A DNA stretch of 28,791 bases, taken from NCBI GenBank assembly GCA_050693875.1, contig JBOGWP010000148.1, forward strand, positions 1 through 28,791, in the 5' to 3' direction. A model generated the notes under the pieces. The model was not told the origin of the DNA. It was given only the letters and a program-made list of their open reading frames with translations, and searched no databases. Below, one piece after another: positions 8,201 to 14,558 of this stretch. Source of the stretch: JBOGWP01 sp050693875. Lineage in GTDB: Bacteria; Actinomycetota; CADDZG01; JAHWKV01; JBOGWP01. Numbering within the stretch: the stretch's first letter is position 1; every line of letters starts with the position of its first letter. Both the position numbers and the translations under genes were made by a program.

Positions 8201-9176
8201 AGGCCGCCTGGGCAATCTGCCGCATAAGGTCTCGCGCCTTCAGGGTCTGGATCACACGCCCGTCCGTTACCGCCCGAAGCTGCCAGTCGCGGTCCTCCAG
8301 GTACGCCTGGATGAACTCGTCGCTGAGCCCGACGGAGTTGTTGGCGTTCTGGTACTGGATCGAGTGGGAGTCGGCACCGTCGAGGTCCATGTCGAAGCCG
8401 GCCTCACGCAGAGCCCGCGCCTTGAGCTCCTCCTTTGCCTTGCACCAGATGAACTCCTCGACGTCCGGGTGGTCGGCGTCGAGGACGACCATCTTCGCCG
8501 CCCGGCGGGTCGAGCCTCCCGACTTGATGGTCCCGGCGGAGGCGTCGGCCCCTCGCATGAACGAGACCGGGCCGGAGGCGGTTCCGCCCGAGGAGAGCCG
8601 TTCCTTCGAGGAGCGAAGCTTGGAGAGATTGATCCCCGACCCCGAACCAGCCTTGAAGATCAGCCCCTCTTCGACGTACCAGTTGAGGATCGAGCGCATG
8701 TCGTCGTCGACGTCGAGGATGAAGCACGCACTACATCGCGGCTCGTCGACCAGCCCGACGTTGAACCAGACCGGTGAGTTGAAGGCCATCTTCTGCCTCA
8801 GCAGCAGATGGGTGAGCTCGGCCCGGAAGGCCTCCTCGTCGGTGGCGGTGGCGAAGTAGCCGTCGGCGGTGCCCTTGGACGTGTACCAGCCGACCACCCG
8901 CCCGATCATCTGCTTGACCGAGCGCTCCCGCTGGGGCGTCCCGAGGCCCCCTCGGAAGTACTTCTGGGCGACGATGTTCGTGGCGTTCTGCGACCAGTCG
9001 CGGGGAAACTCGACTCCCGTCTGCTCGAATGCCACCCTGTCGCCGCTGCCGATCCGGGCGTCCCGGATCTCCCATTCCACCTCGCCGAAGGGATCGACGC
9101 CCGGGCGGGTGAAGAACCTCGCAATCCGAAGTACCTCGCCACCCCGAGCCTCGACGTCTTGCGTCCTCGATGCCAC
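5262..9176 (-). CDS. nrdJ: Adenosylcobalamin-dependent (class II) ribonucleotide reductase precursor with intein
   Basis: The 1304-residue precursor becomes a 903-residue enzyme after removal of an intein (residues 357-757). It reduces ribonucleotides to deoxyribonucleotides using B12. The N-extein holds WSQNATNIVAQKYF, the cysteine in RCSACF and the NPC loop (ending ATNP). The C-extein resumes at CAEF, whose cysteine is the thiyl-radical residue, then TSCNLASL. Further on are the phosphate-binding PTGTISFLMDADTTG motif and, near the C-terminus, a Cys-rich tail (CYTCG, CFVCGSCG) for zinc or redox relay. The start is GTG at 9174-9176, with AAGGAGGC five bases upstream on the minus strand. It leads the nrdJ-nrdR-dut operon. 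Confidence 0.96.
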   Translation of the reverse strand: MASRTQDVEARGGEVLRIARFFTRPGVDPFGEVEWEIRDARIGSGDRVAFEQTGVEFPRDWSQNATNIVAQKYFRGGLGTPQRERSVKQMIGRVVGWYTSKGTADGYFATATDEEAFRAELTHLLLRQKMAFNSPVWFNVGLVDEPRCSACFILDVDDDMRSILNWYVEEGLIFKAGSGSGINLSKLRSSKERLSSGGTASGPVSFMRGADASAGTIKSGGSTRRAAKMVVLDADHPDVEEFIWCKAKEELKARALREAGFDMDLDGADSHSIQYQNANNSVGLSDEFIQAYLEDRDWQLRAVTDGRVIQTLKARDLMRQIAQAAWECADPGLFYLGTMNRWHTSPAEGPIRATNPCFTGDSLVHTDKGLVRFDELIVRVMRGETFGIYTHDATSKEAPAERVVVTSPSQYMVTGVKEVWRLTFSNGMEVRCTPNHRLFTTNRGMVAARDLTPEDRVKIVNVATPSSMADWSLPSAAIEAAGRRRSEQYRELQFPEKWSVELASYLGWLIGDGSVNPKMISTIYGTEEDREHIMPRHQVLLAKLNGGKVPKPPVQENGTVQLRITRHGLARFLEGLGVVRAKAAGQGVPASIFTAPPEIQAAFLRGLFDADGCFAASQHSKGSRYVGLASRSRELLVGVQRLLSTFGVSSRIDEERRRARSKRFSYVRKDGTSVVYESEPGWDLRIFAGSIPVFATKIGFSLPSKIKRLERILEHTFHEVDLDVRLVATQPDGFEVTYNLTEPHNHSYCVNGLVVANCAEFVRPANTSCNLASLRLTKFLDADGSFDVAAFTAAVETTLTAMDVSVTNAEYPTDKIRDMVAQYRELGLGYTDLGALLMRQGIAYDSDQGRAWAAAITALMAGVAYRRSAEIAAALGPYPGWHKPSNAEAHLRVVRMHLDAVDRVDAVLAPEPILDAAREAWAEALELGERHGYRNAQTTLIAPTGTISFLMDADTTGIEPDLALVKTKKLVGGGVMKIVNQAVPAALKKLGYSPVQISEIVAFIGEHNSVKGAPYLDEAHYQIFDCAMGDSPIQYMGHVKMMASVQPYLSGAISKTVNMPESVSVDDIESVYVEAWRLGLKNLAIYRDNCKVAQPLAAEKKAATVKEERAKPVRRRLPRKRPAKTMSFRIADCDGYVMAGEYPDTAELGEIFLKVAKQGSTLAGVMDAFAIAISIGLQYGVPLKAYVEKFINMRFEPSGMTDDPDFRFATSIVDYIFRRLASDYLSPEERAELNVMTTEERQRTLDGGVPVRTNGRAPDEKPLDVGPARPNGIDAPLCYTCGISMQPAGSCFVCGSCGTTSGCS
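6906..8108 (-). other. Intein with LAGLIDADG homing endonuclease inside NrdJ
   Basis: This in-frame intein of 401 residues begins at Cys1 (CFTGDSLVHTDKG, block A) and ends NGLVVAN just before extein Cys+1. Block B is GMEVRCTPNHRLFTTN with the TPNH histidine. Two LAGLIDADG helices are visible, YLGWLIGDGSV and FLRGLFDADGCF, each with the catalytic Asp, so the endonuclease may be active. Block F is YNLTEPHNHSYCVNG. The residue before the terminal Asn is Ala where most inteins have His. The splice point interrupts the active-site loop so that the enzyme cannot work until splicing occurs. This is a known RNR insertion site. Confidence 0.93.
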
Positions 9177-9225
9177 GCTCTGCCTCCTTCTGCCTTGGGC
9201 GCCGACCCCAGGAGGTTACGAAAAA

Positions 9226-9272
9226 TGCCTACATCTAGTGTCGCACAGATGCCGGAGCACGAGATCCTGGGT
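9226..9272 (-). promoter_or_regulatory. Tandem NrdR-box-like sites upstream of nrdJ
   Basis: TGCCTACATCTAGTGT at 9226-9241 matches 11 of 16 positions of the NrdR consensus ACACTATATATAGTGT. GCACGAGATCCTGGGT at 9257-9272 matches 9 of 16. Their centres are 31 bp apart, about three helical turns, which is the usual geometry for paired NrdR boxes. They lie 50-96 bases upstream of the nrdJ start. The scores are by eye. Confidence 0.55.
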
Positions 9273-9306
9273 GCAAAGGTGAAATTACACCCCTGTTAGA
9301 CGAGGG

Positions 9307-9597
9307 TCAAGGCTCGACGGAGAAAACCTCGTGGGGAAGTTCCAGCTCCTGGCCCGGCACGATGACCGCACCCTTCAAACGATTCAGCCTGCGTATCTCC
9401 TCGATGAGGCGCCTCGGATCGTCCCACCGACGCACGCGGTGAGCGAGGGACCACAGCGTCTCCCCCTCCCGGACCACGTAGGTCTGCACAGGCTCGGGTC
9501 GCTCGCCCCTGGCGATCGCATCCGGCCGCGCGACCCCGAGGACCAGCCCGGCCACCAGGGCCAAACCGGCGAGACGGAAACGGGTGCGCGGCGCCAT
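9307..9597 (-). CDS. Small exported LysM protein, YneA-type SOS candidate
   Basis: This 96-residue protein has a short basic N-terminus and hydrophobic segment (residues 8-25, signal peptide or membrane anchor), then one LysM domain (about 39-91: TYVVREGETLWSLAHRV to VPGQELELP). LysM binds peptidoglycan. A small LysM protein divergent from lexA resembles the SOS cell-division suppressor YneA of Bacillus and its actinobacterial counterparts, so I infer damage-induced control of division. An SOS box fills its promoter spacer. The ATG at 9595-9597 is only 6 nt beyond the -10 hexamer, so the message is probably leaderless. Confidence 0.8.
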   Translation of the reverse strand: MAPRTRFRLAGLALVAGLVLGVARPDAIARGERPEPVQTYVVREGETLWSLAHRVRRWDDPRRLIEEIRRLNRLKGAVIVPGQELELPHEVFSVEP

Positions 9598-9603
9598 GGT
9601 GAG

Positions 9604-9632
9604 AGGGTAGGACGAACAGGTGTTCGAGTCAA
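9604..9632 (-). promoter_or_regulatory. Promoter of the LysM gene with SOS box in the spacer
   Basis: On the minus strand TTGACT (-35, 9627-9632) and TACCCT (-10, 9604-9609) are separated by exactly 17 bases. The LexA site at 9613-9626 lies wholly inside that spacer, so bound LexA would block polymerase. The expected start is at about 9597, the A of the ATG, giving a leaderless transcript. Confidence 0.7.
9613..9626. promoter_or_regulatory. SOS box 1 (LexA operator)
   Basis: CGAACAGGTGTTCG fits the Gram-positive SOS consensus CGAAC-n4-GTTCG perfectly. It lies between the two divergent genes, nearer the LysM gene. Confidence 0.93.
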
Positions 9633-9639
9633 GGAAAAG

Positions 9640-9653
9640 CGAACAAATGTTTG
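9640..9653. promoter_or_regulatory. SOS box 2 (LexA operator)
   Basis: CGAACAAATGTTTG matches the consensus except for one base in the right arm. Its centre is 27 bp from that of box 1. Its last three bases overlap the lexA -35 hexamer, consistent with autorepression. Confidence 0.88.
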
Positions 9654-9679
9654 CCCTCGCGGGATTTGCTCGCTACACT
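9651..9679 (+). promoter_or_regulatory. Probable lexA promoter
   Basis: TTGCCC (9651-9656) and TACACT (9674-9679) are spaced by 17 bases and overlap SOS box 2. The leader to the lexA ATG would be about 75 nt. Confidence 0.6.
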
Positions 9680-9760
9680 GGCCTCGCCACTTGGCCCTCG
9701 GGGGTCAGGACCGCAAGACGGGACGGGGAGCACAACCGGCATATGGGAGGAGGGCACGCC

Positions 9761-10396
9761 ATGGACCCAGGCGAGCTGAGCCAGCGCCAGCGCGAGATCC
9801 TCGATTTCATCGTCCGGACCATCGAAGACCGGGGGTACCCGCCCGCGGTGCGCGAGATCGGCGAGGCCGTCGGCCTCAACTCGCCGAGCACGGTTCACGC
9901 GCATCTCCAGGCCCTCGAGGAGAAGGGATTCCTGCGCCGCGATCCCACGAAGCCTCGAGCGATCGAGGTGCGCTGGGGGGCAGGGAGCCGAGCGGAGCGA
10001 CCGGCGGTCCGCAGCCTCCCGCTCTACGGATCGATCGCAGCCGGCCCGACCTCGCTCGCCGACCAGAACCTCGAGGCGATGGTCCCCGTGCCCCGGGATT
10101 TCGTCGACGAGGCTCCCCATTTCGTCCTGCGCGTGAGGGGCGAGAGCATGGTCGAGGCCGGGATCCTCGACGGCGACATGGCGGTCATCCGCGTGCAGCC
10201 CGACGCCTCGAACGGCGACATCGTCGCGGCACAGGTCGAGGGCCCGACCGGAGAGGCCGAGGCAACGATCAAGCGCTTCCGCCGTACGCGCGGCAGGATC
10301 ATGCTTGTGCCGGAGAACCCCACGATGGAGCCCTTCGAGGCCCCCCGGGACATGCGGATCCTCGGCAAGGTGGTCGCGCTGCTCCGCCGCTTCTAA
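9761..10396 (+). CDS. lexA: SOS repressor LexA
   Basis: This 211-residue repressor of the DNA-damage response has an N-terminal winged helix (LSQRQREILDFI through NSPSTVHAHLQALEEKGFL, residues 7-58). Its C-terminal S24 peptidase domain has cleavage site Ala94-Gly95 in GSIAAGP, nucleophile Ser129 in RGESM and general base Lys171 in TIKRF. RecA filaments trigger self-cleavage. The ATG at 9761 is preceded by GGAGGAGGG with a 7-nt spacer, which favours it over the in-frame ATG at 9743. Two SOS boxes upstream imply autorepression and control of the divergent LysM gene. It converges on hflX with 19 nt between stop codons. Confidence 0.97.
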   Translation: MDPGELSQRQREILDFIVRTIEDRGYPPAVREIGEAVGLNSPSTVHAHLQALEEKGFLRRDPTKPRAIEVRWGAGSRAERPAVRSLPLYGSIAAGPTSLADQNLEAMVPVPRDFVDEAPHFVLRVRGESMVEAGILDGDMAVIRVQPDASNGDIVAAQVEGPTGEAEATIKRFRRTRGRIMLVPENPTMEPFEAPRDMRILGKVVALLRRF

Positions 10397-10415
10397 CACC
10401 CACGCGGCCAAGCCT

Positions 10416-11735
10416 CTACTGCCCCGAGGCCTCCTCGAGCACGAGGTACTCGCCGAAGCGCGACATCACCGATGCAGACGTCCGAACGACGAGCCGGTTC
10501 GCCCGCGGGGTGCTGATCTCCTCGATGACCTCGCCCTCCTCGTAGAGGCGGCTCCGCACGTCCCCCCGCTCGAGGGGGACGTCGAACGTTGCCACGGTCC
10601 GGGCCGTCCGCAGGGCCCCGGCCAGCGCGGAGAGCAGATTCTCGAGTCCTCGCCTCTCGAGCGCCGAGATCGCGACCCCCTCGGGAAACGTCTTGGCGAC
10701 CTCGTCCATCACCGCCGGCGACAAGAGGTCGACCTTGTTCAACGCGAGCACACGAGGGATCTCGCCGGCGCCGATCTCGCCCAGCACCCGTTCCACCGCG
10801 GCCACCGGCGACTCCGGCTCAGGATGGCCGGCGTCCACCACGTGCAGCAGAAGGTCGGCCCGCAACGTCTCCTCCAACGTGGAACGAAACGCCTCGACCA
10901 CCTGGTGCGGGAGCTTGCGTACGAACCCCACCGTGTCGGTCAGAATCGCCTCCTTCCGTCCTGGGAGGCGAAGGCGGCGGGCGGTGGGGTCGAGCGTCGA
11001 GAAAAGCCGATCCTCGACCAGCACGCCGGCACCGGTCAGCGCGTTCAGCAGCGTCGACTTCCCGGAGTTCGTGTAACCGACCAGCGAGATCTGCGGGATT
11101 CCCGAACGGACCCGGCGGCGGCGCTTGATGTCGCGGCTGCGTTCGAGATCCTTCAGGTCGCGCCGCAGCTTCGTCAGTCGCCGGCTGATGCGGCGCCGAT
11201 CGGCCTCCAGCTTCGTCTCCCCAGGCCCCCTCGTGCCGATCCCGCCGCCGAGCCGGCTCATGACGTCGCCCCAGCCTCGAAGCCTCGGGAGGTGGTAGGT
11301 CAGCTGGGCTAGCTCGACCTGCAGCTTGCCCTCGGCCGAGTTGGCGTGTTGCGAGAACACATCGAGGATGAGACCGGTGCGGTCGACGATCTTCAACGGG
11401 TTGGGGGCCAGCGGGTTCACGCCCGCGAGATCCTCGAGGTTGCGCCCCTGCGCCGGAGCCAGCTCGTCGTCGAAGACGATCGCGTCAGCCGAGAGGGCCT
11501 GGGCATGGCGGACGACCTCCTTGGCCTTGCCCTTCCCGATGTAGGTCGCCGGGTCGGGGGTGTCCCGAACCTGGACGATGCGATCGACGGCATCCGCACC
11601 GGCGGTGTCGGCCAGCAGCGCAAGCTCCTCGAGCGAGGCCTCGGCGTCGGGCACCCCGGCATGCGAGTGCGCAAGGCCGACCAGCACCACGCGTTCACGA
11701 CGAGGGCCCTCGTCGCTTCGTGCTGAGCCCGGCAT
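10416..11735 (-). CDS. hflX: Ribosome-associated GTPase HflX
   Basis: This 439-residue GTPase belongs to the family that binds the 50S subunit and rescues or splits stalled ribosomes. The N-terminal HflX domain contains TYIGKGKAKEV (64-74) and the glycine-rich loop RLGGGIGTRGPGETKLE (161-177). The G domain has G1 GYTNSGKST (220-228), G3 DTVGF (267-271) and G4 NKVD (333-336). The ATG overlaps the dapL stop by one base (TGATG), so it is the last gene of the miaB-miaA-dapF-dapL-hflX operon. miaA and hflX are also neighbours in many other bacteria. Confidence 0.96.
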   Translation of the reverse strand: MPGSARSDEGPRRERVVLVGLAHSHAGVPDAEASLEELALLADTAGADAVDRIVQVRDTPDPATYIGKGKAKEVVRHAQALSADAIVFDDELAPAQGRNLEDLAGVNPLAPNPLKIVDRTGLILDVFSQHANSAEGKLQVELAQLTYHLPRLRGWGDVMSRLGGGIGTRGPGETKLEADRRRISRRLTKLRRDLKDLERSRDIKRRRRVRSGIPQISLVGYTNSGKSTLLNALTGAGVLVEDRLFSTLDPTARRLRLPGRKEAILTDTVGFVRKLPHQVVEAFRSTLEETLRADLLLHVVDAGHPEPESPVAAVERVLGEIGAGEIPRVLALNKVDLLSPAVMDEVAKTFPEGVAISALERRGLENLLSALAGALRTARTVATFDVPLERGDVRSRLYEEGEVIEEISTPRANRLVVRTSASVMSRFGEYLVLEEASGQ

Positions 11736-12898
11736 CAGCGCGGCAACGCCTCCGCCAGCCGGGCGAGCCCCTTGTCGAAGAGCTCGTCCGGGACCGTCAG
11801 CGAGAAGCGAACGTAGCCCTCGCCGGAGGCCCCGTAGCCTGCCCCGGGAGCGACCACGATGCCGGCATCGTTCAGCAGCTGCTCGGCGAACTCTGCGGAC
11901 GTCTTGCCGTCCGGGGTGGGTACCCAGAGATAGACGGCACCGCGGGGCGGCTCCAGCTTCCAGCCGGCCTCGTTCAGCGTCGCGACGAGCGCGTCGCGGC
12001 GCCGGCGGTAGATCTGGACGTTCACGGCCACCTCGTCCTGCGGGCCCTCGAGCGCGGCAGTCCCCGCCCGCTGCAAGGCGTTGAAGATCCCCGAGTCGAT
12101 GTTGGTCTTCACCCGGCCGAGCGCCTCGACCGCGACCGCCGAGCCGGCCGCCCACCCCAGCCGCCAGCCCGCCATGTTGTAGGTCTTCGACAGCGAGCCG
12201 AACTCGATGGCGACGGCCGCCGCCCCCGGTGGCTCGAGCACGCTCGGTGCCACGTACCCGTCGTAGGTGATCTCGGCATAGGCGGCATCGTGGGCGAGCA
12301 GGAGGTTGTGCTCGCGGCAGAACGCGACGGCCTGCTCGAAGAAGCCAGGGTCGGCGACGGCCGCGGTGGGATTGCCGGGGTAGTTCAGCCACAGGATCTT
12401 GGCCGTCGACGCCGTTGCTCCATCGATCTCGTCGAGTCGCGGAAGGAATCCGTCCTCGGCGCGGAGCGGGACCGGCACGACCCGGCCCCCGGCCAGGATC
12501 GTCGTGGTCGCGTAGACCGGGTAGCCGGGATCCGACACCAGCACCCCGTCGCCGTCGTCGACGAACGCGGTGGCGAGGTGGGCGATCCCCTCCTTCGATC
12601 CGATGAGCGGCAAGACCTGGGTGTCGGGATCGAGGTCGACCGAGAATCGGCGCCGGTAGTACGCAGCGATCGCGCGGCGGAACTCGGCAAGCCCGTAGTA
12701 CGAGGGGTACTTGTGCGTGGCCGGGTCGTGCAGCGCGGCCACCCCCGCCTCCACGATGTGCGCGGGCGTGGGGCGGTCGGGCTCGCCGATGGCAAAGGAG
12801 ATGACGTCGATCCCGCGGGCGCGGGCGGCGGCGATGCCCTTGTCGAGCGAGGCAAACAGGTACGGGGGGAGCTCGTCGATCCGTTGGGCCGTCCTCAC
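11735..12898 (-). CDS. dapL: LL-diaminopimelate aminotransferase-type class I aminotransferase
   Basis: This 387-residue fold-type I PLP enzyme has IGEPDRPTP near the N-terminus (37-45), a substrate-loop tyrosine in KYPSYYGL (63-70), NYPGNPTAA (172-180) and the Schiff-base Lys238 in SLSKTYNMAGWRLG. DapL enzymes turn tetrahydrodipicolinate directly into LL-diaminopimelate. Standing next to dapF, which acts on that product, makes this the likeliest function. Relatives that use aspartate or alanine have similar motifs. The GTG start at 12896-12898 overlaps the dapF stop (GTGA), and the stop overlaps the hflX ATG. Confidence 0.8.
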   Translation of the reverse strand: MRTAQRIDELPPYLFASLDKGIAAARARGIDVISFAIGEPDRPTPAHIVEAGVAALHDPATHKYPSYYGLAEFRRAIAAYYRRRFSVDLDPDTQVLPLIGSKEGIAHLATAFVDDGDGVLVSDPGYPVYATTTILAGGRVVPVPLRAEDGFLPRLDEIDGATASTAKILWLNYPGNPTAAVADPGFFEQAVAFCREHNLLLAHDAAYAEITYDGYVAPSVLEPPGAAAVAIEFGSLSKTYNMAGWRLGWAAGSAVAVEALGRVKTNIDSGIFNALQRAGTAALEGPQDEVAVNVQIYRRRRDALVATLNEAGWKLEPPRGAVYLWVPTPDGKTSAEFAEQLLNDAGIVVAPGAGYGASGEGYVRFSLTVPDELFDKGLARLAEALPR

Positions 12899-13647
12899 GG
12901 CGCCACCCCATCGAAGACGTGGGTCGCCGGGCCCGTCATGAAGAGCCGCCCGGCATCGTCCCGCTGGATGGAAAGGTCGCCGCCCAGCGTCCGGACCGTG
13001 GCCCGGGTGAGCCCGGCGGCCACCACGGCGGCGCAGGAGCCCGAACCCGACGCCAGCGTCACACCCACGCCCCGCTCCCAGAAGCGCACGTCGATGACTT
13101 CACCGGCGGCACGGGCGAACTCGACGTTGGTCCGGTTGGGGAAGACCGGGTCTCGTTCGACAAGGGGCCCGATCTCGGTGACCGGCGCGGCGTCCACGTC
13201 GTCGACGAAGGTCACTGCGTGGGGGTTGCCAATGCTCACCCGCCTCCAGTGAAACCCATGCAACTCGATGTCGCCCTCCTCGCTCGCCACGCCCATGTCC
13301 ACCCGCACCGCCTCGACGAGGCCTCCCTCGAGGACCAGCTCGAGCACCTTCGTGTCCCCAGCGGCCTCGATCTTGATCACCGGCTCCGGATGGTAGCCCT
13401 TTTCGTACAGGAACTTGCCGACACAGCGCAGCCCGTTCCCGGACACCTCGGCGATCCCGCCGTCGGCGTTGAAGAGCAGGAAGGAGAAGTCGGCGATCTC
13501 GGAACGCCGGACGACGATCACGCCGTCGGCTCCGACCCCGAAGTGCCGGTCGCAAAGCTGCCGGGCCCGGCCGGCGTCGACGTCCTCCTCGAAGACGAGG
13601 ATGAAGTCGTTGCCCAGCCCGTGGTACTTCGTGAAGGGCAGGCTCAC
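12895..13647 (-). CDS. dapF: Diaminopimelate epimerase
   Basis: This cofactor-independent epimerase converts LL- to meso-diaminopimelate for lysine and peptidoglycan. The N-terminus reads FTKYHGLGNDFILV (5-18). The two catalytic cysteines are Cys75 in SGNGLRC and Cys205 in ASGSGSC. It has 250 residues, somewhat shorter than the usual 270-300, with both half-domains intact. The GTG start at 13645-13647 overlaps the miaA stop (GTGA) and lies directly before the conserved N-terminus. A longer upstream frame lacks conserved sequence. It pairs functionally with the next gene, dapL. Confidence 0.95.
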   Translation of the reverse strand: MSLPFTKYHGLGNDFILVFEEDVDAGRARQLCDRHFGVGADGVIVVRRSEIADFSFLLFNADGGIAEVSGNGLRCVGKFLYEKGYHPEPVIKIEAAGDTKVLELVLEGGLVEAVRVDMGVASEEGDIELHGFHWRRVSIGNPHAVTFVDDVDAAPVTEIGPLVERDPVFPNRTNVEFARAAGEVIDVRFWERGVGVTLASGSGSCAAVVAAGLTRATVRTLGGDLSIQRDDAGRLFMTGPATHVFDGVAP

Positions 13648-14558
13648 GCCGCGCGGCCCGTCGCTTCGGCGAGGAAGGCACCGGCGCCTGCGGGGTCCGC
13701 CTCGAACCAGACCACCCGTGGGTCCGGGCGGAACCAAGTCAGCTGGCGGCGGGCGAACCGGCGGGTGCGGCGCTTCGTCTCGGCCGCGGCCTCCTCGAGG
13801 GAGCACCCCCCGTCGAGCTGGCGCAGGATCTGCGCATAGCCGAGAGCCTGGACCGAGGTGAGCGACGCACGGAACCCGTCGCGCTCCAGCCGGCGCACCT
13901 CCTCCACGAGCCCCCGGGCAATCTGGCGGTCGACTCGCCCGTCGATGCGGCGGTCGAGCTCATCGCGCGGCCAGCTGATCGCCGCGACGCGGAGGTCGTA
14001 GATCGAATGGTAGTCGTCCCACCCGGTGCGAAACGACGAGAACGCCCGTCCGGTGATCTCGATCACCTCGAGAGCCCGGACGATGCGGCGGGCATTCGAA
14101 CGCCCGATCCGGCTCGCGGCCTCGGGATCCAGCCGGCGCAGCGCCTCGTAGAGCTCGTCGGGACCGTCGACTGCCCGGAGCTCCAGCCCGGCTCGTACCG
14201 CCGGATCGGTCGGTGGGAATCCCAGCGGGTCGACCACGGCTCGGAAGTAGAGGCCCGACCCCCCCACCAGCAGCGGGGTCCGGCCACGACCGACGATGCG
14301 GTCGACCGCAGCACGGGCGAGTGCCTGGAACTCGGAGACGGTGAGCGTGCGCGAAGGCTCGACGACGTCGACGAGATGGTGCGGAACCTGGGCAAGCTCG
14401 GAGGGGCTGGGCTTGTCGGTGCCGATGTCCATCCCCCGGTAGACCATCGTCGAGTCGATGCTCACGATCTCGGCATCGATGCCAGGAGCGATCGCGAGGG
14501 CGAGCGCGCTCTTGCCGGCCGCGGTCGGACCGACGAGGGCCAGGACCCTAGGCGCCAA
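13644..14558 (-). CDS. miaA: tRNA dimethylallyltransferase
   Basis: This 304-residue enzyme transfers a dimethylallyl group to N6 of A37 in tRNAs that read U-starting codons. The P-loop GPTAAGKS is at 10-17. It is followed by SIDSTMVYRGMDIGTDKPS (33-51), which binds the target base, and LLVGGSGLYFRAV (95-107). The start appears to be TTG at 14556-14558, overlapping the end of miaB by 11 bases. It is used because it sits directly before the P-loop strand. Its product is the substrate of MiaB, encoded just upstream. Confidence 0.96.
   Translation of the reverse strand: MAPRVLALVGPTAAGKSALALAIAPGIDAEIVSIDSTMVYRGMDIGTDKPSPSELAQVPHHLVDVVEPSRTLTVSEFQALARAAVDRIVGRGRTPLLVGGSGLYFRAVVDPLGFPPTDPAVRAGLELRAVDGPDELYEALRRLDPEAASRIGRSNARRIVRALEVIEITGRAFSSFRTGWDDYHSIYDLRVAAISWPRDELDRRIDGRVDRQIARGLVEEVRRLERDGFRASLTSVQALGYAQILRQLDGGCSLEEAAAETKRRTRRFARRQLTWFRPDPRVVWFEADPAGAGAFLAEATGRAA

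Noticed and set aside
7320..8777. 485-codon plus-strand open frame over the intein and N-extein
   Set aside because: It is antisense to nrdJ and its intein and has no domain of its own.
9278..9291. GGTGAAATTACACC palindrome as an NrdR box
   Set aside because: Its centre is 51 bp from the best box, and the inner bases fit the consensus less well than the pair spaced 31 bp apart. It may belong to another regulator.
10381..10440. Terminator between convergent lexA and hflX
   Set aside because: Only 19 bases separate the stop codons, and I find no stem with a T-run on either strand.
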